Below are positions 17,645 to 27,411 of a DNA stretch of 64,000 nt, in pieces. Within the stretch, counting starts at the first letter, position 1; the number at the start of each line of letters is the position of its first letter. This DNA comes from Tardiphaga alba (GTDB lineage Bacteria; Pseudomonadota; Alphaproteobacteria; Rhizobiales; Xanthobacteraceae): positions 1,567,001 to 1,631,000 of the forward strand of contig NZ_CP036498.1 of NCBI RefSeq assembly GCF_018279705.1, in the 5' to 3' direction. The notes under the pieces are model-generated. The model made no database searches. It was given only the letters and a program-made list of their open reading frames with translations, and was not told the DNA's origin. The position numbers and the translations under genes are program-made.

Positions 17645-18859
17645 GTGAAGATCAACAAGCTGCTCGTGACAGCCGCCATGCTGTCATTCGTCACCTCTGC
17701 CTCGGCGGATATTTCCAACGGCACCGTCAAGATCGGCGTGCTGACCGACATGTCCGGGCCCTATGCTGACAATGTCGGTGCCGGCTCGGTTCTCGCTGCG
17801 AAAATGGCCGTGGAGGATTTTGGCGGCAAGGTTGCCGGCATGCCTGTCGAGGTAATCTCGGCCGACCACCAGAACAAGGCGGATATCGGCCTCGCGCTGG
17901 CACGCAAGTGGTACGACACCGAGGGGGTCGACACGATCACCGAAGTGGTGTCGTCCGGCGTTGCGCTAGCCGTACAGCAGCTGTCGCGCGAGAAGGATAA
18001 GGTGTTGCTCGCCACCGGTCCCGGCACGCCGGAGCTGACCGGCAAGTCCTGTTCGCCGAATGGCGTGCACTGGGCCTATGACAACTACGCGCTTGCCAAT
18101 GTGGCGACCGCGCCGCTGGTGCAGAAGGGCCTCAAGAACTGGTACTTCCTGACCGCGGATTACAGCTTCGGCCTCGCACTGGAGTCGGAAGCGTCCAAGG
18201 TCGTTCTCGCCAATGGCGGCAAGGTGCTTGGCTCGTCCAAGCATCCGCTGAATTCGTCGGACTTCTCGTCCTTCCTGTTGCAGGCGCAGGCCTCCAAGGC
18301 GCAGGTCGTGGGCCTCGCCAATGCCGGTTCGGACATGATGACGGCGCTGAAGCAGGCCAATGAGTTCGGGTTGACCTCGGGCGGTCAGAGCATGGCGGCG
18401 TTGCTGGTCAATCTGCCGGACATCCATGCGCTTGGCCTCGCCAGCGCCAAGGACCTGATCTTTGCCGACAGCTTCTATTGGGATGCCAATGACAAGACCC
18501 GCGCCTGGAGCAAGCGCTTCATGGAGCGCTTCAACGGCAAGGCGCCGGGCAGCTTGCAGGTCGCCGTCTATGGCGCGGTGACGCACTATCTGAAGGCGAT
18601 CGAGGCGAATAAGACGGCTTCCGGTGCGGCGATCGTGCAACAGATGAAGAAGATGCCGATCAATGATTTCTACACGACCAATGCGTCGATCCGCGAAGAC
18701 GGCCGTGTGATCCGTGACATGTATCTGCTGCAGGTCAAGGAGCCCAAGGATTCCAAGTATCCGTGGGATTACTACAAGATCCTGGACACGATTCCCGGTG
18801 ACAAGGCGTTCCGCCCGCTCAAGGACGGCAACTGCCCGCTGGTCAGCGCGGCCAAGTAA
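17645..18859 (+). CDS. ABC transporter substrate-binding protein (Liv type)
   Basis: A 404-residue Peripla_BP_6 protein with a Sec signal peptide (LLVTAAMLSFVTSASA) and the family start GTVKIGVLTDMSGPYAD. A GTG at 17645 with GAGGGG eight bases upstream was preferred over a TTG at 17627. No permease or ATPase is adjacent, so this receptor must use a transporter encoded elsewhere, possibly the Liv-like one at the window start. Its place in the operon suggests it binds the acid activated by the synthetase. Confidence 0.9.
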   Translation: MKINKLLVTAAMLSFVTSASADISNGTVKIGVLTDMSGPYADNVGAGSVLAAKMAVEDFGGKVAGMPVEVISADHQNKADIGLALARKWYDTEGVDTITEVVSSGVALAVQQLSREKDKVLLATGPGTPELTGKSCSPNGVHWAYDNYALANVATAPLVQKGLKNWYFLTADYSFGLALESEASKVVLANGGKVLGSSKHPLNSSDFSSFLLQAQASKAQVVGLANAGSDMMTALKQANEFGLTSGGQSMAALLVNLPDIHALGLASAKDLIFADSFYWDANDKTRAWSKRFMERFNGKAPGSLQVAVYGAVTHYLKAIEANKTASGAAIVQQMKKMPINDFYTTNASIREDGRVIRDMYLLQVKEPKDSKYPWDYYKILDTIPGDKAFRPLKDGNCPLVSAAK

Positions 18860-18891
18860 GAGCCGAGCGCCAATAAACTTGCCCCCAACTT

Positions 18892-18921
18892 ACGGGCACG
18901 GCGTCGCCGTGCCCGTTTTGC
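18892..18921 (+). terminator. Rho-independent terminator after the binding-protein gene
   Basis: ACGGGCACGGCG and its exact complement CGCCGTGCCCGT are separated by a single T, and the 3' arm runs into TTTTGCTT. It lies 33 bp after the binding-protein stop and just before the aldehyde dehydrogenase. Some read-through is likely because the next gene starts 17 bp later. Confidence 0.8.
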
Positions 18922-18937
18922 TTCCAGAGGATCACGG

Positions 18938-20377
18938 ATGATCGAATATCCCGCGTTGAAGCTCTTCATCGATGGCACGTGGCGCAGCGGCGAGGGCCGA
19001 GCCGGCGAAACGGTGCTCAATCCATCGACCGGGGGCGCGCTCGGTGAATTACCGCATGCGAGTGCTGCGGATCTCGATGAGGCGCTGCCGTCATCCGCTC
19101 GTGGCTTCGAGCAATGGCGCAAGATGTCGGCGATGGAGCGCGGGGCGATCCTGCAGCGCGCTGCGGCGCTGATCATGGAGCGCAAGGAAGCAATCGCCAG
19201 CCTCATCACGCTGGAACTCGGCAAGCCCATTGCGGAGTCCCGCGCCGAGGTCGATACGGCGGCCGGCATCGTTGTGTGGAATGCGGAAGAGGGGCGTCGC
19301 GCCTATGGCCGCGTGATCCCGTCGCGCAACCGTGGCATTCAGCAGGTCGCGATCCGCGAGCCGCTTGGTCCGATCGCAGCCTTCGCGCCATGGAATGCGC
19401 CCGCCATCACACCGGCGCGAAAAATTTCGAGCGCGCTGGCCGCAGGCTGCTCTGTCATCATCAAGCCGGCGGAGGAGACGCCGGCAACCGCACTGGCCAT
19501 CGCCGCAGCGCTGGTGGATGCGGGATTGCCTGCAGGTGTGTTGAATGTCGTGTTCGGCAATCCTGCGCTGATCTCGAAAAAGCTACTGAGCTCACCGATC
19601 ACGCGCGGTCTGACCTTCACCGGCTCCACGGAAATCGGCAAGCAGCTCGGCGCGCTTGCCGTGCAAACCATGAAGAAGATGACGCTGGAACTCGGCGGGC
19701 ATGCGCCCGTGCTGATTTTTGGCGATGTCGATCCGGAAGCGGCGGCAATCTCGGCGGTGACGGCGAAATTCCGCAACTCCGGTCAGGTCTGCACCTCGCC
19801 GACGCGCTTCTTCGTGCATGAATCGATCCATGATCGCTTTGCCGCGAAACTTTCTGAACTCGCCAACGCAATCACGGTGGGCGATGGCTTTGCCGCAACA
19901 ACCAAGATGGGTCCGCTGGCGCATGCGCGCCGCATCGATTCCATCGAGCGTTTCGTCGAGGATGCGCGGGCGCGCAAGATCGCAGTATCAGCAGGCGGCG
20001 AGCGCTGCGGCAATCAGGGCTTCTTCTATCGCCCGACAGTGCTCTCGCATGTCGATGATGACTGCATGGCTTCGAATGTTGAACCGTTCGGTCCGCTGGC
20101 GGCCACGGCACCGTTCCGAACCATGGATGACGCTATTCGCCTCGCCAACCGTCTGCCGTTTGGCTTGGCGTCCTATGTGATGACGCATGATATGCGTAAC
20201 GCCGCGGCGATGACCGAGGCGATCCAGAGTGGAAATGTCATCGTCAATCACTGGCAAGCCTCGCTGCCCGAGACACCGTTCGGTGGTTACAAGGACTCAG
20301 GCGTCGGCTCTGAAGGTGGCATCGAGGGACTACAGGAATTCCAGACCATCAAATATGTCAGCCAGTTCGCTGGCTGA
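18938..20377 (+). CDS. NAD-dependent aldehyde/succinate-semialdehyde dehydrogenase family protein
   Basis: A 479-residue aldehyde dehydrogenase. Catalytic Cys285 is in GQVCTSPTR, the base Glu251 in ELGGHAP and Asn153 in PWNAP. The sequence resembles the succinate-semialdehyde dehydrogenase branch (MERKEAIASLITLELGKP). It follows a strong terminator hairpin, so it may be expressed at a lower level than the genes before it. The substrate is probably an aldehyde in the same pathway. Confidence 0.9.
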   Translation: MIEYPALKLFIDGTWRSGEGRAGETVLNPSTGGALGELPHASAADLDEALPSSARGFEQWRKMSAMERGAILQRAAALIMERKEAIASLITLELGKPIAESRAEVDTAAGIVVWNAEEGRRAYGRVIPSRNRGIQQVAIREPLGPIAAFAPWNAPAITPARKISSALAAGCSVIIKPAEETPATALAIAAALVDAGLPAGVLNVVFGNPALISKKLLSSPITRGLTFTGSTEIGKQLGALAVQTMKKMTLELGGHAPVLIFGDVDPEAAAISAVTAKFRNSGQVCTSPTRFFVHESIHDRFAAKLSELANAITVGDGFAATTKMGPLAHARRIDSIERFVEDARARKIAVSAGGERCGNQGFFYRPTVLSHVDDDCMASNVEPFGPLAATAPFRTMDDAIRLANRLPFGLASYVMTHDMRNAAAMTEAIQSGNVIVNHWQASLPETPFGGYKDSGVGSEGGIEGLQEFQTIKYVSQFAG

Positions 20378-20436
20378 CGCATGCGATCCAGAAATCGACG
20401 GAACGCTGTGGAGACGTGTTCGTGAAGAATTTATAT

Positions 20437-20446
20437 CAACACGTTG
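20437..20446. promoter_or_regulatory. Candidate operator overlapping the -35 box of the glycerol-type operon
   Basis: CAAC-AC-GTTG is a short dyad whose right arm overlaps the -35 hexamer TTGACA. The word ACACGT recurs at 20447 and its inverse ACGTGT occurs at 20414. A repressor bound here would block the promoter. No DNA-binding repressor gene is in the operon, so the regulator is unknown. Confidence 0.3.
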
Positions 20447-20472
20447 ACACGTTTCGAGCGGCGTCCTAGTCT
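20444..20472 (+). promoter_or_regulatory. Sigma-70-type promoter of the glycerol-type operon
   Basis: TTGACA (20444-20449), a 17-bp spacer and TAGTCT (20467-20472) lie 105 bp before the MFS gene. The leader that follows contains GCAAGAT (20485-20491) and ATCTTGC (20515-20521), which can pair to a 7-bp stem and could be a target of the GlpP-like antiterminator encoded at the end of the operon. Confidence 0.5.
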
Positions 20473-20576
20473 GTTTGCACAGAAGCAAGATTTAAGACTG
20501 TCTGTAAGATGGTCATCTTGCACGTCTATACTTTGCTTTGGCCTCCTTACAGATCAAAATTCTGGGGAGGAAAGCA

Positions 20577-22028
20577 ATGCAATCAACGACATTAAGACTA
20601 CGTGGTGTGGACGACATCCTGTCGTTCACGGACTCGCGCACCGGCATCAACGGCCGTGCCGGTGTGATCTGGTGGCTCGCGCTCGGTGGGCTTTTTCTCG
20701 ACGCCTTCGCCAATTCCGCGCTGAGCGCAGGGCTCGGCCCGATGACGCGCAATCTGCAGCTGACGGCGGGGCAGGTCGCGCTGCTGACGTCATTCGCGTC
20801 CTGGGTCGCGATCGCATTCAATCCCATCGGCGGCTGGATGGCAGATCGCTGGGGCCGCGTGGCGCCTCTGGTCACTGCAAAGGTGCTGGCGATCATCGGC
20901 GCGGTTTTGGTGATCTTTGCATCGAATTTCGAGACCATCATTGTCGGCCGCTTCTTTGTCGGTGCCGCCTATGGCATCGATTTCGCGATTGCCATGGCCG
21001 TGCTTGCAGAGTTCACGCCGTCGCGCTTCAAGAGCCGCCTCAATACCTGGCAGGGCATGTGGTACACCGCCGTGTGTACGAACTTGCTGCTCGCACTGCT
21101 GTTCTTCTCATGGGATGTGGGCGACACGATCTGGCGCTATTCGGTCGCGGCAACCGCTGTTTTCGCCGTGGCCATCCTGATCCTGCAATATTCGCTGCTG
21201 GTGGAAAGCCCGATCTGGCTCGCACGCAAGGAGCGTCTCGATGAAGCCGCCGTGGCGATGACCCGTATCTATGGTCAGAGCTTCGTTGCGGCACCACCAG
21301 AAGACCGTATCCCGGTCCTCAACCAGGCCCGCCGCGGCGTTGCAAACCTGTTGCTGATCTTCCGTGGCGTCTATCTGCCGCGCACGATCCTTGCGGCGAC
21401 CGTCCAGATTGGACAATCTATTCAGTACTTCGCGGTGGGATGGTATCTGCCACTGATCAGCGCGGCGCTGTTCGGCAAGGACTTCGTCTATGCAACGCTG
21501 GGTGCATTGATGTTCAACGTGTTCGGTATCTTCGGCGGCTTCCTGTCCCCGACCATCGGGCGCGTGTTCGGCCTGCGCATCGCGTCGGCGGTAGGCTTCG
21601 CTGCGGTGTTCTTGATGCTGCTGATCCTCGGTCTGTTCAGCGACAAGATGCCGATCTGGCTGGCAGCGATCGTGCCTTCGCTGTTCATCCTGTTCCACTC
21701 CGGCGGTCCCGGCGCCAACGGCAAGAGCCTGTCGTCACTGTCGTTCCGCAGTGAACTGCGGGCTGGCGCCAATGGTGTCATCGGCGCCATGGGATCGATC
21801 GGTGCCGCGCTCGGCCTGCTGGTCTTCCCGTTGTTCCGTGAATGGTATGGCCTCAACCACACCTTCCTGATCCTGTCCGCCGTTCCCTTGATTGCGAGCA
21901 TCATCTGCTTCTCGATCAAGTGGGATCCGACCCGGACAACGATCAATCCGGACAACGAGGTCGGCGCGCCGCAATTCGCGGATGACAAGCCTTACGTCGG
22001 CACGACGCTGCAGACATCGAAGCCGTGA
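20577..22028 (+). CDS. MFS transporter (sugar/polyol porter-like)
   Basis: A 483-residue major-facilitator protein with about 12 transmembrane segments and the loop motif GGWMADRWGR between helices 2 and 3. The ATG has a near-ideal GGGGAGGAAAG ribosome site; a TTG 13 codons earlier was rejected. The first gene of an operon with a GlpK-like kinase and GlpD, it probably imports glycerol, a glycerol derivative or another polyol. Its stop overlaps the kinase start. No GlpF-type channel is present. Confidence 0.88.
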   Translation: MQSTTLRLRGVDDILSFTDSRTGINGRAGVIWWLALGGLFLDAFANSALSAGLGPMTRNLQLTAGQVALLTSFASWVAIAFNPIGGWMADRWGRVAPLVTAKVLAIIGAVLVIFASNFETIIVGRFFVGAAYGIDFAIAMAVLAEFTPSRFKSRLNTWQGMWYTAVCTNLLLALLFFSWDVGDTIWRYSVAATAVFAVAILILQYSLLVESPIWLARKERLDEAAVAMTRIYGQSFVAAPPEDRIPVLNQARRGVANLLLIFRGVYLPRTILAATVQIGQSIQYFAVGWYLPLISAALFGKDFVYATLGALMFNVFGIFGGFLSPTIGRVFGLRIASAVGFAAVFLMLLILGLFSDKMPIWLAAIVPSLFILFHSGGPGANGKSLSSLSFRSELRAGANGVIGAMGSIGAALGLLVFPLFREWYGLNHTFLILSAVPLIASIICFSIKWDPTRTTINPDNEVGAPQFADDKPYVGTTLQTSKP

Positions 22029-23566
22029 TGACCAGTCAGCTCAAAGACGTCATCCTGACCATCGACGAGGGAACGTCCGGCACCCGTGCCGCGACGGTCT
22101 CCGCCGATGGCGATGTATCCTGCCTCGAATATCTGCCACTTGAGGTCGATACGCCGCGGCCGGGCGTGGTGGAGCAGGACGCGAACGCCATCCTCGATAA
22201 GACCGTGGCGGCCTGTCGTGCAACCATCGCACAGGCGTCCCAGGCTGGACTGAGGATTGTCGCAATGGCGATTGCAACACAGCGGGCGACCGCTGTGTTG
22301 TGGGACAAAAACACCGGGCGGGCACTCGTGCCCGCCATGGTCTGGCAAGACACGCGTTATGTCGGCGAACTCAACAAGCTGGCGCCCGTCTGGGATTCCA
22401 TCCTGGCCAAACAGGTCGGGCGGGCAGGCGGCGTCCGCTCGCCCTATCTCTGGGCGGCACGACATATCCGCGAAACGGCGGAGGTGGCGCAAGCTTTCGC
22501 CGAAAAGCGTTTGGGTTTCGGGACGATCGATACCTGGCTGCTGTGGCATCTGACGCTTGACCGCGTCTACGTGACGACGCCGACCAATGCGACATCGGCC
22601 GGCGCCTATATTCTCGCCGAGCATCGCTATCAACGTGACTGGCTCGATGCACTGGCATTTCCGCAAGAGCTGCTGCCCGAGCTGCGATCGGATGCGGACG
22701 ATCTTGGGCGCACAAATGCTGACGTGCTCGGGATCGACGTTCCGATCCTGGCGAGCATGGGCGATCAGCATGCCGGAGCCATCGGCCTGGGATGCCTCGA
22801 TCGCGGGCAGGCCATGTGCATCCACGGCACCGGCAGTTTCGTGGATCTGATCATCGGATCGGAGCAGCCAGCCAAGGCTGGCTTGTTCGCCGGCACCACC
22901 ACGATGGTGGCTCGTCGCCGCAACAATCAATCGCAATTCGCCGTTGAGACATTCGCAGCCACAACGGGCTCTGCGCTCGATTGGGTCTGCGAAAAGCTGC
23001 ACTGGTTCGGCAATGCGACCGAGATCAGCCGGTTGGCTGCCGAGGTCCAGTCATCAGGCGGCGTTACCTTCATTCCGGCTCTGACCGGTTTGCGGACGCC
23101 GGACATGCAGCCGAATGCCCGCGCGTCGTTGACCGGAATTTCGATGGCATCGACCCGGCCGGAAGTCGCCTATGCCATTCTTGAAGGGATCGCGCATTCG
23201 GTGGCGAGCTGCCTCGAATCCGACCGAGATGTCTCGGGAGTCGATATCGCGGAGCTAATCGTCGGTGGCGGGCTGTCCGCAAGCGATCCGCTGTTGCAGA
23301 TGCAGGCCGATTTGATCGGCGTTCCGATCCGCCGCAAGCCGAATACCGCCCGCGCGACGTTACGGGGAGCGGCCTATCTGGCCGGATCCCGCGGACTGTT
23401 CTGGGATGACATTCCGCGCAGCACGGCATTCGCTGCAGAAGAGCAGGTCTTTGAACCGAAGATGCAAGCCGACATGCGCAATGAGCGTCGTGCCCTCTGG
23501 CATGCGCGCATCAAATCCGAGCTCGATCACGCCAACGTGTTCGCAGCGCACGAGACGGACCGATAG
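22028..23566 (+). CDS. FGGY-family carbohydrate kinase, glycerol kinase-like
   Basis: A 512-residue FGGY kinase. The N-terminal phosphate loop DEGTSGTRA replaces the DEGTTSSR of classical GlpK, and FGTIDTWLLWHLT, GDQHAGAIG and GTGSFVDLI follow in the usual order. The match to glycerol kinase is good but not exact, so it may act on glycerol or a related polyol. It overlaps the MFS gene and abuts the glpD start. Location beside GlpD and GlpP-like genes favours a product related to glycerol 3-phosphate. Confidence 0.85.
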   Translation: MTSQLKDVILTIDEGTSGTRAATVSADGDVSCLEYLPLEVDTPRPGVVEQDANAILDKTVAACRATIAQASQAGLRIVAMAIATQRATAVLWDKNTGRALVPAMVWQDTRYVGELNKLAPVWDSILAKQVGRAGGVRSPYLWAARHIRETAEVAQAFAEKRLGFGTIDTWLLWHLTLDRVYVTTPTNATSAGAYILAEHRYQRDWLDALAFPQELLPELRSDADDLGRTNADVLGIDVPILASMGDQHAGAIGLGCLDRGQAMCIHGTGSFVDLIIGSEQPAKAGLFAGTTTMVARRRNNQSQFAVETFAATTGSALDWVCEKLHWFGNATEISRLAAEVQSSGGVTFIPALTGLRTPDMQPNARASLTGISMASTRPEVAYAILEGIAHSVASCLESDRDVSGVDIAELIVGGGLSASDPLLQMQADLIGVPIRRKPNTARATLRGAAYLAGSRGLFWDDIPRSTAFAAEEQVFEPKMQADMRNERRALWHARIKSELDHANVFAAHETDR

Positions 23567-25242
23567 ATGATCAACTTTCTACCTTCGCTGAAGCCCAACC
23601 GCGAAAGCGCCGATATGACCGGCGTGGCGCCTGTTGGATTTGTTCGCAGCGAACATCTGGCACGGCTGGCGAGTGATCGCTTCGATATCCTGATCATCGG
23701 AGGCGGTGTGACCGGCGCCTATGCGGCGCTCGATGCGAGCCTGCGTGGTTTTCGCGTGGCGCTTGTCGAGAAGGATGACTTTGCGTCGGGAACGTCGTCG
23801 AAGTCATCGAAGATGGTGCATGGCGGCCTGCGTTATATCGAGCAGGGTAATCTCGGTCTGGTGCGCCACTCGCTGTTGGAGCGTCAGCGGCTGCGCCGCA
23901 ATGCCCGGCATCTGGTGCAGCGCTTGCCCTTCCTGTTTCCGATTCTCGAAAAGGATGGTGTCTTCGACAAACGCCTCGCGAAGGCGTTTGAAAGCTTGCT
24001 CTGGACTTACGACCTCGCAGGCGGTTGGCGCGAAGGTATCCTGCATCAGCGGCTCAGCAAGGCTGAGGTTCTGTCGCATTGCCCGACCTTCAAGGACGAC
24101 AATCTTATCGGCGGCTTGATGTATTTTGACGCGCGTGTCGATGATGCGCGGCTCACCTTGAATCTTGCGCGCACGGCTGCCTATCACGGCGCGGCGATCA
24201 CCAATCACACCAAGGCTGTTGAGATCACCCGCAACAATCATGGCAAGGTGACGGGGGCGGTCGTCCAGGCCGATGGTCGGGAGATCACCGTCAATGCCAC
24301 GGCTGTGGTGATGGCCACGGGTGTCTGGTTGCGTGACTGGAGCGGCATCAAGAAAGGTGCGGAGCGCAAGCTAGAGATACGCCCGGCCAAGGGGGTCCAT
24401 GTTGCGATCCCCTGGTTGAAGATCCGCAATGACTGCACCGTGACGATTCCCGTGCCCGGCCGCAGTCGCCGCGCAACGATCACGCGGTGGGGCAATGTGT
24501 CTTATCTCGGCACGACCGACGAGGACTACCAGGGCGATCTCGACGACGTGCATTGTACGCGCGAGGAGCTCGACTTCCTGCTGGAGGGGCCCGCTCGGCG
24601 TTGAAGACGGATCTTCGTCCTGAAGATGCTGTCGGCAGTATTGCCGGGTGCCGGCCGCTGGTGGCGCCGCCCGGTGGCAAGACGCTCGAGGTCAAGCGCA
24701 ACCACAAGATCGACATTGCGGATGACGGACTGATCACCATTGTCGGCGGCAAGCTAACGACATCGCGGCACATGGCTGAACAGACCGTCGATGCCGCACA
24801 GAAGGTGATCGGGAAGAGCGGTAGGTGCCAGACCAAGAAAGCCTATCTGCTGGGCGCCGCCGGTTACGATGCGCAGGCGATCATCGCAACCGGGGGCATG
24901 CAGGCGCATCTCGGCGAACGCTACGGCACCGAAGCGTGTTTCGTCAGCGATATCCTGCAGGCCGATCCGGCGTCGGCTGCCCCCATCGTCCAAGGCCTAC
25001 CGCATAGCGAGGCCGAGGTGATCTATGCGGTTCGCCATGAAATGGCGGCCACGGTCGACGACGTGCTGTCCCGGCGCATGCGCGCGCGCATGAATGCGCG
25101 CGATGCATCCGCACATTCCGCGGCGCGCGTCGGCCAGATATTGCAGTCCGAGCTTGGGCTGTCCGAACAGATCATTGCGCAGCAGGTGGCTGACTACACC
25201 GCCAGTGTCGCGCGCGAAAAATCCATTCTTCTGGGAGAGTAA
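23567..25242 (+). pseudogene. glpD: Glycerol-3-phosphate dehydrogenase (GlpD) interrupted by one frameshift
   Basis: The first part (23567-24604) begins with the FAD motif IIGGGVTGAYAALDASLRG and covers the whole FAD domain up to EELDFLLEG, then stops shortly after. The conserved continuation SALKTDLRPEDAVGSIAG is found without a break in the next frame, running to 25242. The join is at the GGGGCCC run at 24586-24592, where one missing base accounts for the shift. Both halves look fully conserved and show no other lesion, so a base-calling error or a very recent mutation is likely. An intact enzyme would oxidise glycerol 3-phosphate to DHAP at the membrane and pass electrons to quinone. Confidence 0.88.
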
Positions 25243-25246
25243 GAAA

Positions 25247-26788
25247 ATGCTGAGCAAAGATGCCGTTCGTCGTGGCTATAATCGTGGCCGATATGTTGTC
25301 GGCGCACACACGCCGCCGGCCTATGTTGCGCGTGTCAAAGAGACGTCCGCGACGCCTGGTCTGCAGCGCGATCCCATCACCGTCGGGGCCGATATCATCG
25401 CATCGCTTCGCAAGGTCACCGATCACGTGATGACCGAGACGGCCGACGTCGTTGCCTGGACCCGCGACTGGTGGGCGGGATCGATGATGACGGAGACCGC
25501 GGGCAAGCCGGCGACGCCAAATGCAGTGGTGGTTCGCGTGTCGTCGGTCGCGCAGGTGCAGGAAGTCATGCGCATCGCCAATGCCGCGACGATCCCGGTC
25601 ACGGTCTCGGCCGGGCGCAGCAATGTGACCGGCGCCGCCTTGCCGGTTCGCGGTGGCATCGTGCTGGATCTGTGCGACCTCAACAAGCTCGTGGGCTTCG
25701 ATGCAGAGAGCCAGATCGTCGAGGTCGAGGCTGGGATGTTCGGCGACGTCTTCGAGGAGACGATCCAGCGCGACTACAAGATGACCATGGGCCATTGGCC
25801 ATCGTCCTTCGGCATCAGCACCGTGGGTGGCTGGGTCGCTTGCCGCGGTGCCGGGCAACTATCCACGCGCTACGGCAAGATCGAGGATATGGTATTCGGC
25901 ATGGATGTGGTGCTGGCCGATGGCCGCCTCATTACTGTCGGCGGCTACTCGCGTGCGGCGGTCGGGCCGGATCTGTTGCAGTTGTTCATCGGCTCCGAGG
26001 GAACGCTGGGCGTCGTCGTGAAGATCCGCTTCAAGTTGCATCAGCTCCCCGACTATGGCCGCGCCATCGCTTACGGCTTCAAGACCTTTGCCATTGGTCT
26101 GGAGGCCTGCAGGCAGATCATGCAGCGGGGTGCCAATCCGGCGGCATTGCGGCTTTACGACGAGCTGGAAAGCGGCGTGCAGTTCGGAATGCCCAAGAGC
26201 AATGTTCTGCTGGTCGCTGATGAAGGGCCAAAAGAGATGGTCGATGCCGTGATGGCGATCAGCGAGAAAGCCTGTGCGGAGCTTGGAGACAGGCTGGAGA
26301 GCGATGCGATCCTGGAGCGTTGGCTCGACACCCGCTATCTCACAGGCAAGAGCGCGGAAGGTTTCACGCCGAGCCCGGGCTTTGTGGCGGACACGCTGGA
26401 AATGATCGGTCCGTGGCGCGACCTGCCTGCCATCTATGACGAGGTCGTGCAGGCCATCAATGCCGTGCCCGGCACTCTGGCAGGCTCTGCCCATCAGTCT
26501 CATGCCTATGTGGATGGCGCCTGTCTCTATTTCTCGCTGCGCGGTGAAGTGGAGGTCGAAAATCGTCAGAAATGGTATCGGCAGGCCTGGGATGCGGCGA
26601 ATGCCGTCATCATCAAGTACAATGCGACATTGAGCCACCATCACGGCGTCGGACTTCTGCGTGCGCCCTATATGGCGGCCTCGCTGGATACGGCATTTCC
26701 GGTGCTCGAGAAGATCAAGGCGGCGCTCGATCCGAACAATATTCTGAATCCCGGAAAGCTGGGATTGAGTGACAAAGTCGGCGCATAA
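25247..26788 (+). CDS. FAD-binding oxidoreductase, alkyldihydroxyacetonephosphate synthase-like
   Basis: A 513-residue PCMH-type flavoprotein. The FAD-binding domain contains PVTVSAGRSNVTGAALP and GSEGTLGVVVKI; the C-terminal part has SHHHGVGLLRAPYM and ends NPGKLGL. The triple-histidine SHHHG motif is the hallmark of alkyl-DHAP synthase, which makes or handles ether-linked DHAP. Here it sits between GlpD and GlpP-like genes, which points to a DHAP-related substrate. A plain GlcD-like dehydrogenase is the alternative. The ATG is 4 bp after glpD. Confidence 0.85.
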   Translation: MLSKDAVRRGYNRGRYVVGAHTPPAYVARVKETSATPGLQRDPITVGADIIASLRKVTDHVMTETADVVAWTRDWWAGSMMTETAGKPATPNAVVVRVSSVAQVQEVMRIANAATIPVTVSAGRSNVTGAALPVRGGIVLDLCDLNKLVGFDAESQIVEVEAGMFGDVFEETIQRDYKMTMGHWPSSFGISTVGGWVACRGAGQLSTRYGKIEDMVFGMDVVLADGRLITVGGYSRAAVGPDLLQLFIGSEGTLGVVVKIRFKLHQLPDYGRAIAYGFKTFAIGLEACRQIMQRGANPAALRLYDELESGVQFGMPKSNVLLVADEGPKEMVDAVMAISEKACAELGDRLESDAILERWLDTRYLTGKSAEGFTPSPGFVADTLEMIGPWRDLPAIYDEVVQAINAVPGTLAGSAHQSHAYVDGACLYFSLRGEVEVENRQKWYRQAWDAANAVIIKYNATLSHHHGVGLLRAPYMAASLDTAFPVLEKIKAALDPNNILNPGKLGLSDKVGA

Positions 26789-26803
26789 CCTTAGATAGAG
26801 GTC

Positions 26804-27388
26804 ATGGACAAAACCTTGGCCCTGCGCCTCACACGGCACCCTGTGATCGCCACGCTTTATGGCCCTGAGCTCGTCGAGGAATTCCTCGGCGGCGAGGCGG
26901 AAATCGCGATCGTCGCGAATTTCGAGTTGCGGAAGCTCGGTGCGGTCATCAAGTCGCTTGTCGATGCTAACAAGTATCCTGTTGTGAATATCGACAGCTG
27001 TGATGGCCTTTCGCAGGACAAGGGCGGTGTCGACTATCTCGTCGAGATCGGCGCCAAAGGCGTCGTCTCGACGCGTGTGGCGACCATTCAGCGCGCGAAG
27101 AAGTCCGGGCTTGTCGCCATCCAGAAGGTGTTCGTCACGGACCGTTCGAATTTCCCCAGAAGCGTGGCGGCGCTGGGGCAGAGCGAACCCAATCTGGTGC
27201 AGCTGATGCCGGCACCGATGCTGTCTTATGTCCCGGCACAGCACCGCAAGGCTATGCCGCCGATCATTGCATCGGGCTTCGTCTGCGACCGAAGTCACGT
27301 GCTCGATGCCATCAAGAACGGCGCCGTTGCGGTGTCCACGAGCGATCAAGGTCTCTGGCGGCTGAGCGGAAAATCACTCCGCGGCTAG
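26804..27388 (+). CDS. glpP: GlpP-family glycerol-3-phosphate-responsive antiterminator
   Basis: A 194-residue protein with the GlpP TIM-barrel-like fold: VVNIDSCDGLSQDKGGVDYL, a GVVSTR segment, LVQLMPAP and the C-terminal AVAVSTSDQGLW. In Bacillus, GlpP binds glycerol 3-phosphate and an inverted repeat in the glpD leader RNA to prevent termination and stabilise the message. Being last in a glycerol-type operon fits that role here. The target may be the leader stem near 20485-20521. Confidence 0.85.
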   Translation: MDKTLALRLTRHPVIATLYGPELVEEFLGGEAEIAIVANFELRKLGAVIKSLVDANKYPVVNIDSCDGLSQDKGGVDYLVEIGAKGVVSTRVATIQRAKKSGLVAIQKVFVTDRSNFPRSVAALGQSEPNLVQLMPAPMLSYVPAQHRKAMPPIIASGFVCDRSHVLDAIKNGAVAVSTSDQGLWRLSGKSLRG

Positions 27389-27411
27389 TCTTCGCGAAGC
27401 GCTTCGCCGAG

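Noticed and set aside
25859..27349. Long minus-strand open frame opposite the alkyl-DHAP-synthase-like gene and glpP
   Set aside because: It crosses two clearly real plus-strand genes and shows no recognisable domain.
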